From the NCBI GenBank assembly GCA_900472785.1, contig UCJH01000039.1, positions 1 to 64,000 on the forward strand: a stretch of 64,000 nt of DNA. The letters are read 5' to 3'. Each line of letters opens with the position of its first letter. The first letter of the stretch is position 1. This document shows, piece by piece, positions 53,987 through 62,720 of the stretch. The notes under the pieces were generated by a model. That model searched no databases. It was not told the DNA's origin and saw only the letters and a program-made list of their open reading frames with translations. The position numbers and the translations under genes are program-made. Source of the DNA: Hyphomicrobiales bacterium (GTDB lineage: Bacteria; Pseudomonadota; Alphaproteobacteria; Rhizobiales; Rhizobiaceae).

Positions 53987-55219
53987 ATGAAGAAGTCGAT
54001 GAACGAACGTTTGGCCATTCTTTCGGATGCGGCGAAATATGATGCGTCTTGTGCATCGAGCGGAACAACGAAGCGGGATTCGTCGCGTTCCGGCGGTCTT
54101 GGTTCCACCGAAGGCATGGGGATTTGCCACGCCTATGCGCCGGATGGACGCTGCATTTCGCTCTTGAAAATCCTGATGACGAATTTCTGCATCTATGACT
54201 GCGCCTATTGCATTAACCGTTCCTCCAGCAACGTCGAACGCGCCCGGTTTTCCGTCGAGGAAGTCGTCTGGCTGACGCTGGAATTCTACCGCCGCAATTA
54301 TATCGAGGGGCTGTTTCTCTCCTCCGGCATCATCCGCTCCTCCGACCACACGATGGAGGAGATGGTGCGCATCGCCCGCGAGTTGCGGACAACCCATAAT
54401 TTTCGTGGCTATATCCATTTGAAATCGATCCCGGAGGCCTCGCCGCTTTTGATCGAGGAGGCCGGGCTCTATGCGGATCGCCTGTCGATCAATGTCGAAT
54501 TGCCGACCGATGCCGGCATCACCCGGCTGGCACCGGAAAAGCGTCCGTCCGGTATCCGCAAGTCGATGGGTGATCTACGGCTGAAGATCGAGGCGGCCAA
54601 CGACGCGACCTTGCAGACCAAACGGCGCAAGCGTTTCGTGCCCGGCGGCCAAAGCACGCAAATGATCGTCGGCGCCGATGACGCCAATGACACTGTTATC
54701 CTGGGCACGAGCGCCCGGCTTTATGGCAGCTACGCGCTGCGACGGGTCTATTATTCCGCCTTCAGCCCGATCCCGGATGCATCGAAAAACCTGCCGCTGA
54801 TCAAGCCGCCGCTGATGCGCGAGCACAGGCTGTATCAGGCCGACTGGCTCTACCGGTTCTATGGCTTCGACATCAAGGAAATCACCGCCAGCCAGCCGGG
54901 CGGCATGCTTGATCTGGCCCTCGATCCCAAGCTTGCCTGGGCACTGGCCAACCGCGCCCGGTTCCCGGTCGATGTCAACACGGCGGAACGCGAAATGCTG
55001 CTGCGGGTGCCGGGGCTCGGCACCAAGGCGGTCAACGGTATCGTGTCCGCACGGCGCTACCGGCGCCTGAGGCTGGAGGATCTCGCCCGCTTGAAGGTCT
55101 CGCTGAAGAAGGTGCAGTCCTTCGTCGTCGCCGAGGGATGGTCGCCGCACCGGCTGATCGACCGGACCGATCTGCGCGCCATGTTCGAGCCGAAGCCGCA
55201 GCAGATGGCACTGTTCTGA
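53987..55219 (+). CDS. Radical SAM protein of the putative DNA modification/repair type
   Basis: The 410-residue product has the radical SAM cluster motif CX3CX2C as NFCIYDCAYC (Cys68, Cys72, Cys75). VVWLTLEFYRRNYIEGLFLS and DRLSINVELPTDAGITRLAP complete the barrel. Near the C-terminus MLLRVPGLGTKAVNGIVSAR is a helix-hairpin-helix, a DNA-binding element. This family almost always sits next to a DUF4130-UdgX protein, as here, with TGATG overlap (stop 55217-55219, next ATG at 55219). The reaction is not established. A LexA box lies upstream. Confidence 0.9.
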   Translation: MKKSMNERLAILSDAAKYDASCASSGTTKRDSSRSGGLGSTEGMGICHAYAPDGRCISLLKILMTNFCIYDCAYCINRSSSNVERARFSVEEVVWLTLEFYRRNYIEGLFLSSGIIRSSDHTMEEMVRIARELRTTHNFRGYIHLKSIPEASPLLIEEAGLYADRLSINVELPTDAGITRLAPEKRPSGIRKSMGDLRLKIEAANDATLQTKRRKRFVPGGQSTQMIVGADDANDTVILGTSARLYGSYALRRVYYSAFSPIPDASKNLPLIKPPLMREHRLYQADWLYRFYGFDIKEITASQPGGMLDLALDPKLAWALANRARFPVDVNTAEREMLLRVPGLGTKAVNGIVSARRYRRLRLEDLARLKVSLKKVQSFVVAEGWSPHRLIDRTDLRAMFEPKPQQMALF

Positions 55220-56730
55220 TGTGGCGCGTCACGCTGAAGGGCCGGGGCGACTTCGAGGCCTGGCAGCAGCCGGCCCGTGCCTTTCTGCAGGCAGGAACCT
55301 TGCCGCGAGACATTGACTGGGTGGAGGAGGATGGCGCGGCCGGCGATCTTTTCGCAGGGGCGCCGACCCTGGATCTGCCTCAGCCGTCCTTGCAGCAAAC
55401 AGCTTTGACCGTTCCGCGGACCTTCGTGCTCTTGGCCGAAGCCGTCATCTGCCATTCCGATCCGTCGCGCTTCGACCTGCTTTACCGCCTGCTCTGGCGG
55501 CTGCAGATGGAACGCACGCTGCTCTCAATTCCCTCGGATGCCGATGTCGCACGGGCCTTCGGGCTCGAAAAATCTGTCCGGCGCGACAGTCACAAGATGA
55601 AGGCATTCGTTCGCTTCAAGGAAATCGAAGGCGCTGCCGGACAAGGCGAGCGGCGTCGCTTTCTCGCCTGGTTCGAGCCGGATCATCACATTGTCGCGCG
55701 CACGGCGCCGTTCTTCCAGCGGCGGTTCACCGACATGGACTGGATCATCGCCACACCTAAGGGCTCGTCCGCATGGGATGGGAAGACGCTGACGCTCTCG
55801 ACCGAGTCGGCGGAGAATCCGATGCTGGACGATGCGACGGATGCACTTTGGCGCACCTATTTCTCCAACATCTTCAACCCGGCGCGGCTGAAGGTCAAAG
55901 CCATGCAGGCGGAGATGCCGAAGAAATACTGGAAGAACCTGCCGGAGGCCGGGCTCATTCCCGGCCTGATCGCCGGCGCCGAGGCGTCCGTCGCGGCCAT
56001 GGCGGCGCGGGCTGCCAGCCAGCCGCCGCTGTTTCACGAGCGGCTGCAGACAGCGGCGGCGAATGCACCGTCCGAGGTTTCCACGGCCGTGCCGGGCACG
56101 CTCGATGCCGTTCGTGAGCAGGCGCGCAGCTGCACCCGATGCCCACTGCACTGCCGGGCGACGCAAACCGTTTTTGGCGAAGGGCCGGAGACGGCGGATG
56201 TGATGTTCGTCGGCGAACAACCGGGCGACCAGGAGGATCTGGCGGGTCGTCCCTTCGTCGGGCCGGCCGGCAAGGTGTTTGACGCCATGCTCGACGAGGT
56301 CGGGTTGGATCGGGGAGCCGCCTACGTCACCAATGCCGTCAAGCATTTCAAATACGAACCGCGCGGCAAGCGCCGTATTCATCAGAAACCGAACGTCGGT
56401 GAGGTCCAGCATTGCAAATGGTGGCTCAAGCTGGAACTGGATCTTGTCCGGCCGAAGCTGGTGGTGGCCTTGGGAGCCACGGCACTTTCAGCCCTGACCG
56501 ATTCGCGCCAGCGGTTTTCGGACCTGCGGGGCACAGCCCTGCCATTCGGGCCGGACCAGACGCTCCTGGTCACGGTCCATCCCTCCTATCTTCTGCGCAT
56601 TCCGGACGAAGCCCGCAAACGCGCGGAGACGGCGCATTTCCGCGACGATCTTTGCCACGCTGCCACGCTCCTTACACGCTTGCCTCAGACAACGACCAGA
56701 TCGGTCGGCAGCCGGTTCATCGATTCGTGA
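55219..56730 (+). CDS. udgX: DUF4130 domain fused to UdgX uracil-DNA-binding domain
   Basis: UdgX recognises uracil in DNA and becomes covalently linked to it. The 503-residue product has an N-terminal DUF4130 part (residues about 1-245, FDLLYRLLWRLQMERTLLSI, then MKAFVRFKE). The C-terminal UdgX part begins at the Fe-S cysteines Cys305, Cys308, Cys312, with a fourth at Cys399 (VQHCKWW). GEQPGDQEDLAGRPFVGPAG is motif A, KRRIH carries the crosslinking His388, and VHPSYLLRIP is the motif B histidine region. The start ATG overlaps the previous stop. It runs 46 bases into the convergent M24 gene. Confidence 0.92.
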   Translation: MWRVTLKGRGDFEAWQQPARAFLQAGTLPRDIDWVEEDGAAGDLFAGAPTLDLPQPSLQQTALTVPRTFVLLAEAVICHSDPSRFDLLYRLLWRLQMERTLLSIPSDADVARAFGLEKSVRRDSHKMKAFVRFKEIEGAAGQGERRRFLAWFEPDHHIVARTAPFFQRRFTDMDWIIATPKGSSAWDGKTLTLSTESAENPMLDDATDALWRTYFSNIFNPARLKVKAMQAEMPKKYWKNLPEAGLIPGLIAGAEASVAAMAARAASQPPLFHERLQTAAANAPSEVSTAVPGTLDAVREQARSCTRCPLHCRATQTVFGEGPETADVMFVGEQPGDQEDLAGRPFVGPAGKVFDAMLDEVGLDRGAAYVTNAVKHFKYEPRGKRRIHQKPNVGEVQHCKWWLKLELDLVRPKLVVALGATALSALTDSRQRFSDLRGTALPFGPDQTLLVTVHPSYLLRIPDEARKRAETAHFRDDLCHAATLLTRLPQTTTRSVGSRFIDS

Positions 56731-57929
56731 CCGGTCTGGGTAATCAGGTACTGGTTCTCGATGATCATTCCGCCGACGCCATCGACATACCAGGGCGTCT
56801 CGAAAGCCAGAACCATTCCGGGTTCGATGAGAATATCGGCATCGCGAGAGATGAAGGGCCATTCCTCGCTGCCGAGGCTGGCGCCCAGCCCATGGCCGAA
56901 ATGGCCGCGTGTATAACCGGGAAAGCCGGCGTGGCCGATGGCGTCAGTGGCGGCCTTGTGCACCTCCTTCAGCCGGTTTCCCGGCCTCAGCTGTGCAAGA
57001 CCCGCATCAAAGCCTTGCCGGAGCGCATCGAACAGCCGGGCCTGCAGGCGGGACGGTTCGCCGACCACGAAGGTGCGACCGGTATCCGATGTATAGCCGG
57101 CGATCAAACAGCCGACATCGACCTTGATCAGCGCGCCGGGCGCCACCACGCCACCTTTTGTCCAAGGATTTTCGCCGACGGACACATACTCCCAGGTGCC
57201 GGTGAGGTTCTGGACGCCGCGCCGGATCACTGTGGCATCGACGCCGGCTTTCCAGGCGGACGCCAGATCGTCGCGGCTTGCGCCGACCACGATCGCATCC
57301 CGCAAGGTTTCGATCCCGGCTTCGGCAAGTTCGACCGCAGTTTGCAGGCGGCCGATCTCCTGCGGCGACTTGATCATTTTGAGCCGCTGCACGAGGTTTG
57401 AAGCATCGATGAGTTCTGCGTCCGGCAGGGCGGCAGACAACAGATGAAAATCCGTGATCGACAGGCTGTCGAATTCGACGCCGATCCGGCCCTTTGTCAG
57501 TTTCCGGATCGCCAGCAGATCGGCAGCGAGGCGGAAACCGGTTTTGGGATCGAAGGTCTCCGGTCTTGCAAAACCGGCTACGCGGCCCTGTTTTTCCCAG
57601 GCGAGCCGGATGAGATCCTCATCCGTCGCCACGCCGTCCAATCCGCGAACATCTCCCGTCTCGACCCAGATCGGATGAACGCGCGTGTCGGTGATTGCGC
57701 TGGCGGCATGAAAGGCGGCCTCGAACAGGTCTGTGACGACAGCACCGCAGGACAGGGAAGGATCAGCCGGAACGATCGCCGCCACTGCGCCGGCCCGCCG
57801 CCACATGGTGGCCACGCCGGCCGGCGCGCCGGTCGCATAGGCAAAACTTTCAGGCGTCAAGAGAAGCAGCGCGTCGATCCGGGCTGCCTGCATCAGCCGC
57901 GTGGCGCGTTGCCTGTCGAGGTGGGCCAT
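56685..57929 (-). CDS. M24-family metallopeptidase (Xaa-Pro peptidase-like)
   Basis: M24 enzymes remove N-terminal residues next to proline or related bonds using two metal ions. The 414-residue product has a creatinase-like N-domain (residues about 1-165) and the pita-bread fold. Metal ligands are read as Asp in KVDVGCLIAGYTSDTGRTFV (two Asp), His in RGHFGHGLGASLGSEEWPF, Glu in VLAFETPWYV and Glu in MIIENQYLITQTG. The set looks complete. Its 3' end overlaps udgX convergently. Dipeptidase or imidodipeptidase specificity is unknown. Confidence 0.88.
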   Translation of the reverse strand: MAHLDRQRATRLMQAARIDALLLLTPESFAYATGAPAGVATMWRRAGAVAAIVPADPSLSCGAVVTDLFEAAFHAASAITDTRVHPIWVETGDVRGLDGVATDEDLIRLAWEKQGRVAGFARPETFDPKTGFRLAADLLAIRKLTKGRIGVEFDSLSITDFHLLSAALPDAELIDASNLVQRLKMIKSPQEIGRLQTAVELAEAGIETLRDAIVVGASRDDLASAWKAGVDATVIRRGVQNLTGTWEYVSVGENPWTKGGVVAPGALIKVDVGCLIAGYTSDTGRTFVVGEPSRLQARLFDALRQGFDAGLAQLRPGNRLKEVHKAATDAIGHAGFPGYTRGHFGHGLGASLGSEEWPFISRDADILIEPGMVLAFETPWYVDGVGGMIIENQYLITQTGHESMNRLPTDLVVV

Positions 57930-58097
57930 GCCTGTTTTCCTTCTACGTGCCTCTGCTCAGCGGATATTCCGCAGCCGCTTCCATATTGCAAGCGCGCTCA
58001 GGGACATTCCCTGCGCGCATGAGGCTGTGACGCAATTTCGTTTGAACCGCGTGGCGTCCGTTGTCATAACGGAGACCAGATTGCACGGGAGAGAGAC

Positions 58098-59285
58098 ATG
58101 GCCGCGAAGAACGAGTTCCAGTGGGATGATGCGTTCCTGCTTGACGATCAACTGTCCGAGGACGAGCGGATGATCCGCGATACGGCCCGCGCCTATGCGC
58201 AGGACAGATTGCAGCCGCGCGTCATCGAGGCCTATCGCAGCGAGCAGACCGATCCCTCGATCTTCCGCGAAATGGGAGAGCTTGGCCTTCTCGGCGTCAC
58301 CGTACCGGAGGCCTATGGCGGCGTTGCAGCCTCCTATGTCGCCTACGGTCTCGTTGCCCGCGAGGTCGAGCGGGTGGATAGCGGTTATCGCTCGATGATG
58401 AGCGTGCAGTCCTCGCTCGTCATCTATCCCATCCTGTCCTACGGCTCCGAGGCACAGAAGCTGAAATATCTGCCGAAGCTGGTCAGCGGCGAATGGATCG
58501 GCTGCTTTGGCCTGACAGAGCCGGATGCCGGCTCCGACCCGGGCGGCATGAAGACCCGCGCCGTGAAGACCGAAAGCGGCTATCGCCTCTCCGGCTCGAA
58601 GATGTGGATATCGAACGCACCGATCGCCGATGTCTTCGTCGTCTGGGCCAAGTCCGAGGCCCATGGCAATGCCATCCGCGGCTTCGTTCTGGAAAAGGGC
58701 ATGAAAGGCCTGTCGGCGCCGAAGATCGGTGGCAAGCTGTCGCTGCGCGCCTCGATCACCGGCGAGATCGTGCTCGACAATGTCGAGGTCGGCGAGGATG
58801 CGCTTCTCCCGAATGTAGAGGGGCTGAAGGGGCCGTTCGGCTGCCTCAACCGGGCGCGCTACGGCATTTCCTGGGGCGTGCTCGGTTCAGCAGAGTTCTG
58901 CTGGCATGCCGCTCGCCAATATGGCCTTGACCGCAAGCAGTTCGGCCGTCCGCTGGCGCAGACGCAGCTTTTCCAGAAGAAGCTCGCCGACATGCAAACC
59001 GAAATCACGCTTGGGCTGCAGGCATCGCTGCGCGTCGGCCGGCTGATGGACGAAGGGCGCATGGCGCCGGAGATGATCTCGCTGGTCAAGCGCAACAATT
59101 GCGGCAAGGCGCTCGATATCGCCCGGCAGGCACGCGACATGCATGGCGGCAACGGCATCTCGGAGGATTATCAGGTGATGCGTCACATGGTGAACCTGGA
59201 GACGGTCAACACCTATGAAGGCACCCACGACGTTCACGCCCTGATCCTCGGCCGCGCCCAGACCGGGCTGCAGGCCTTCTTCTGA
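58098..59285 (+). CDS. gcdH: Glutaryl-CoA dehydrogenase
   Basis: GcdH oxidatively decarboxylates glutaryl-CoA to crotonyl-CoA with FAD in lysine, tryptophan and glutarate catabolism. The 395-residue length fits. Markers: [20 protein letters not shown] at the start, [19 protein letters not shown] with the substrate Arg, [20 protein letters not shown] for FAD/substrate, and the catalytic Glu in [20 protein letters not shown] near residue 377. It is followed by the CoA-transferase with an 8-base gap, so the two are co-transcribed. Divergent from the M24 gene. Confidence 0.94.
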   Translation: MAAKNEFQWDDAFLLDDQLSEDERMIRDTARAYAQDRLQPRVIEAYRSEQTDPSIFREMGELGLLGVTVPEAYGGVAASYVAYGLVAREVERVDSGYRSMMSVQSSLVIYPILSYGSEAQKLKYLPKLVSGEWIGCFGLTEPDAGSDPGGMKTRAVKTESGYRLSGSKMWISNAPIADVFVVWAKSEAHGNAIRGFVLEKGMKGLSAPKIGGKLSLRASITGEIVLDNVEVGEDALLPNVEGLKGPFGCLNRARYGISWGVLGSAEFCWHAARQYGLDRKQFGRPLAQTQLFQKKLADMQTEITLGLQASLRVGRLMDEGRMAPEMISLVKRNNCGKALDIARQARDMHGGNGISEDYQVMRHMVNLETVNTYEGTHDVHALILGRAQTGLQAFF

Positions 59286-59293
59286 GCGCCGGT

Positions 59294-60478
59294 ATGGAAA
59301 CGCCGTTGAAAGGGCTGAAGGTTCTCGAACTCGCCCGCATCCTGGCCGGACCCTGGATTGGCCAGACGCTTTCCGATCTTGGCGCCGACGTCATCAAGGT
59401 GGAAAGTCCGGCCGGCGACGACACGCGCATCTGGGGACCCCCTTTCATCGAGGGTGCGGATGGCGAAAATCTGGATGCTGCCTATTTCCACGCCTGCAAC
59501 CGCGGCAAGCGCTCCGTCGTGCTGGATTTCACCACGGAAGAGGGACAGGAGGCGGTGCGGCGGCTGGCAGCGCAGTCGGACGTGTTGCTGGAAAACTTCA
59601 AGGTCGGCGGGCTTGAGAAATACGGGCTCGACTACGAGAGCCTGCGCAAGATCAATCCCCGCCTGGTCTACTGCTCGGTGACCGGCTTCGGCCAGGATGG
59701 CCCCTACGCCCATCGAGCCGGCTACGACTATATCGTTCAGGGCATGAGCGGCATCATGGACCTGACCGGCGATCCGGCCGGCGAACCACAGAAGATCGGC
59801 GTCGCCTTTGCCGACATCTTCACCGGTCTTTACGGTGTCATCGCCGTGCAGGCGGCCCTCGCACAGCGCGAACGCACAGGCACCGGCCAGCATATCGACA
59901 TGGCATTGCTGGATTGCATGACCGGCGTGCTGGCCAACCAGGCGCTGAATTTCCTCGTCTCCGGCAAGGCGCCGACGCGCATGGGCAACGCCCATCCCAA
60001 TATCGCGCCCTATCAGGTTTTTCCGGCCTCCGACGGCCATCTGATCGTCGCCGTCGGCAATGACCGTCAATTCGTGAAATTCTGCGGTCTGCTCGGCCGT
60101 GATGATCTGGCCGCAGACCCTCGCTATGCGACGAATGCGGCCCGCGTCGCCAATCGCGACAGCCTGACGCCGGCGCTGAGTGCGGAAACGGACAAACATT
60201 CGCGCGACGCGCTGCTGGCGCTGCTGGAGGCGGCCGGTGTGCCCGGCGGCCCGATCAACACGGTGGGGGATGTTTTCGAGGATCCGCAGATCGTCCACCG
60301 CGGCATGCGCATCGACGTGCCGCACACAGGGGCTGCCGCAGGAACCATTCCGGGCGTGCGCACACCGCTCCGGTTTTCCGATGCCGATCTGGCGCTGGAA
60401 CGCGGCTCTCCAAGGCTTGGAGAGCATACTGAAGAGGTCCTGGCGGAGATCGGGATGAAGCCGCAGGCATTGAAATGA
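59294..60478 (+). CDS. CaiB/BaiF-family CoA-transferase, probably glutarate-activating
   Basis: Family III CoA-transferases move CoA between acids through an aspartyl intermediate. The 394-residue product has LKGLKVLELARILAGPWIGQ near the start, DVIKVESPAGDDTR, NRGKRSVVLDF, VYCSVTGFGQDGPYA, and the catalytic Asp region GQHIDMALLDCMTGVLANQ near residue 200. Coupling to gcdH suggests succinyl-CoA:glutarate CoA transfer, like the mammalian SUGCT enzyme. Other dicarboxylic acids remain possible. Confidence 0.88.
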   Translation: METPLKGLKVLELARILAGPWIGQTLSDLGADVIKVESPAGDDTRIWGPPFIEGADGENLDAAYFHACNRGKRSVVLDFTTEEGQEAVRRLAAQSDVLLENFKVGGLEKYGLDYESLRKINPRLVYCSVTGFGQDGPYAHRAGYDYIVQGMSGIMDLTGDPAGEPQKIGVAFADIFTGLYGVIAVQAALAQRERTGTGQHIDMALLDCMTGVLANQALNFLVSGKAPTRMGNAHPNIAPYQVFPASDGHLIVAVGNDRQFVKFCGLLGRDDLAADPRYATNAARVANRDSLTPALSAETDKHSRDALLALLEAAGVPGGPINTVGDVFEDPQIVHRGMRIDVPHTGAAAGTIPGVRTPLRFSDADLALERGSPRLGEHTEEVLAEIGMKPQALK

Positions 60479-60525
60479 GCATCAATCGATGATATTTTCG
60501 TGTATCGAAGCAGGATATGACTCCC

Positions 60526-60723
60526 ATGCGCACGACGATTGTTCTCGATGACGAATTGATGGCCAAAGCCGCCGCATATACGGGGCTGACTGAAAAGTCA
60601 GCGATTGTCCGGGAGGCATTGAAGGCCTTGGTTCATCGGGAGGCCAGTAGACGGCTTGCCTTGCTGGGTGGCTCCCAGCCGGATCTCGAAGATATTCCAC
60701 GCCGGAGATCCACGATCGAGTAG
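60526..60723 (+). CDS. VapB-type antitoxin
   Basis: The 65-residue product MRTTIVLDDELMAKAAAYTG has a ribbon-helix-helix-like DNA-binding start followed by ALKALVHREASRRLALLGGS and an acidic toxin-binding tail (PDLEDIPRRRSTIE). An ATG nine bases upstream lies only one base after AGGA, so 60526 is preferred. The toxin gene starts 6 bases after the stop. The pair sits between catabolic genes. Confidence 0.82.
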   Translation: MRTTIVLDDELMAKAAAYTGLTEKSAIVREALKALVHREASRRLALLGGSQPDLEDIPRRRSTIE

Positions 60724-60729
60724 TCCGCA

Positions 60730-61104
60730 GTGATCCTCGCTGATACGTCTGTTTGGCTAGACTATGTCCGCTTCGGTGAACCGGTGTTTGCAAGTCTGCT
60801 GGACGCAGAGCAGATTCTGGTTCATCCTTTTGTTTTAGGCGAGTTGGCGGTCGGAAATTTGAAAGATCGTGCGCGCTTTATTGAAACGCTGCGCGACATG
60901 CCACAGAGCATGATCGCCTTGGACAATGAGGTGCTGCGATTCATCGAGCAGCGTGGTATTTTCGGGCGAGGTATCGGTTATGTCGATGCGCATCTTCTGG
61001 CTTCACTGTATCTCACGCCAAACACATTGCTGTGGACGAGAGATAAATGGCTGCAAGCCGTCGCGGGTACAATGGGGCTCGCTTTCGAGCCCCTCGATAA
61101 TTGA
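60730..61104 (+). CDS. VapC-type PIN-domain toxin
   Basis: PIN toxins are metal-dependent RNases. The 124-residue product starts with GTG and ILADTSVWLDYVR, giving the first acidic residue (Asp4). Later acidic residues are in FVLGELAVGN (Glu), YVDAHLLASL (Asp) and WTRDKWLQAVA (Asp). The four acidic PIN positions appear complete, so the toxin is probably active. It has lower GC than the flanking genes, which suggests transfer with its antitoxin. Confidence 0.87.
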   Translation: MILADTSVWLDYVRFGEPVFASLLDAEQILVHPFVLGELAVGNLKDRARFIETLRDMPQSMIALDNEVLRFIEQRGIFGRGIGYVDAHLLASLYLTPNTLLWTRDKWLQAVAGTMGLAFEPLDN

Positions 61105-61113
61105 TCTGACAGG

Positions 61114-62571
61114 TCAAATATTCCCCATGCAGAGATATTTCATCTCCAGATAGTCCTCGGCGCCGTGGCGGGAGCCCTCGCGGCCGATGCCGGATTGCTT
61201 GAGCCCGCCGAAGGGGGCCGCTTCCGAAGACATGCGGCCGGTGTTGATGCCGATCATGCCATATTCCAGCGCTTCCGCGACGCGCCAGACCTTTTTCAGT
61301 TCAGTCGCATAGAAATAGGCGGCAAGCCCGTAGATCGTGTCGTTGGCCTGACGGATCACGTCCTCCATCGTTTCGAAGCGGATGATCGGCGCTACCGGGC
61401 CGAAGGTTTCGTCGCAGGCGACCAGCATGCGGCCGTCGACATCACCAAGCACTGTCGGCTCGAAAAACGCGCCGGAGAGCCGCTTTCCACCACAAAGCAA
61501 AGTTGCACCCTTGGCGACGGCGTCGTTCACATGGCTTTCCACCTTGCCGAGCGCCCGGTCGTCGATCAGCGGGCCGATCGTCACGCCGGGGGTAAAGCCG
61601 TCGCCCACCGTCAGCTTGCCGACTTCGACCGCCAGCTTGCGTGCAAATTCGTCATAGACCTTGTCCTGCACATAGATGCGGTTCGCAGAGGTGCAGGTCT
61701 GCCCCGCATTGCGGAATTTCGCTTGGACGGCACCATCAACCGCCGCGTCGATATCGGCATCGTCGAAAACGATGAAGGGTGCGCTGCCGCCGAGTTCGAG
61801 GCTGACTTTCTTGATCTGGTCGGAACACTGCCGCATCAGGATACGGCCGACCTCCGTCGAGCCTGTGAAACTGATCTTGCGAACCTGCGGATTGCCGCAG
61901 AGTTCGCGGCCGATCGCATCGCCTTCGGAGGCGAGAACAAGATTGAAGACGCCCTTGGGGAAGCCGGCGCGAATGGCCAGGGCATGCATCGCAACGGCAA
62001 CCAGGGGCGTTTGTTCGGCCGGTTTGAGGATCACGGTGCAGCCCACGGCAAGCGCCGGTGAAATTTTCCGGGCGACCATCGACGCCGGGAAGTTCCAGGG
62101 GGTGATCGTGCCGACGACGCCGACCGGCTGCTTGATCACCAGCATGCGCCGGTCGGTCGAGGGTGATGGAATGGTCTCGCCATAGACGCGCTTCGCTTCC
62201 TCCGCATACCATTCGATATAGGCGGCTGCGTGCTGCACCTCGGAGCGGGATTCCGACAGTGGCTTGCCCATTTCCGCGGTCAGGATCGCGGCGAGGTCGT
62301 CGATATGGGCGATGACGAGATCGTGCCAGCGGCGCATGATGGCGCTGCGCTCTCCCGCCGGGCGGTCGGCCCAGGCAAATCGCGCCTCCGAGGCGGCATC
62401 GATCGCCGCGCAGGTTTCGGTGACGCCCATGTCCGGCAGCGTGGCCAGCAGCGCCCCGTTTGCAGGATTGAGGACATCGAAGGTCGAGGCATTCGCGCCG
62501 AACGGCGCATTTTCCAGCCCAAGCAGATCAGGCGCCTTTACGTGGGCGATCAGCATTTCCGTAAAGATCAT
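61114..62571 (-). CDS. gabD: Succinate/glutarate semialdehyde dehydrogenase
   Basis: The NAD(P)-dependent enzyme oxidises succinate or glutarate semialdehyde. The ATG at 62571 follows AAAGGAT and gives 485 residues; the frame's first ATG adds 10. Motifs: TPWNFPASMVARKISPALA near residue 142, catalytic Glu in SLELGGSAPFIVFDDAD near 245, catalytic Cys in FRNAGQTCTSANRIYVQ near 280, and AAPFGGLKQSGIGREGSRHG at the end. It follows gabT by 149 bases on the same strand. As DavD it could produce glutarate for the divergent gcdH pathway. Confidence 0.9.
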   Translation of the reverse strand: MIFTEMLIAHVKAPDLLGLENAPFGANASTFDVLNPANGALLATLPDMGVTETCAAIDAASEARFAWADRPAGERSAIMRRWHDLVIAHIDDLAAILTAEMGKPLSESRSEVQHAAAYIEWYAEEAKRVYGETIPSPSTDRRMLVIKQPVGVVGTITPWNFPASMVARKISPALAVGCTVILKPAEQTPLVAVAMHALAIRAGFPKGVFNLVLASEGDAIGRELCGNPQVRKISFTGSTEVGRILMRQCSDQIKKVSLELGGSAPFIVFDDADIDAAVDGAVQAKFRNAGQTCTSANRIYVQDKVYDEFARKLAVEVGKLTVGDGFTPGVTIGPLIDDRALGKVESHVNDAVAKGATLLCGGKRLSGAFFEPTVLGDVDGRMLVACDETFGPVAPIIRFETMEDVIRQANDTIYGLAAYFYATELKKVWRVAEALEYGMIGINTGRMSSEAAPFGGLKQSGIGREGSRHGAEDYLEMKYLCMGNI

Positions 62572-62720
62572 CGATGATCCTTTCTGGCGACCCGTACCCA
62601 AAGCAGGACGGCAAGGAGGCGGCAGTCGCCGCCGCAGCCCGATGCCGATAGCCGATAAAGACAGCCGGGTCCATCGGACGGAAAGCCGCCCGATGGAGGA
62701 ATTGGAGCATGGTGACCCGC

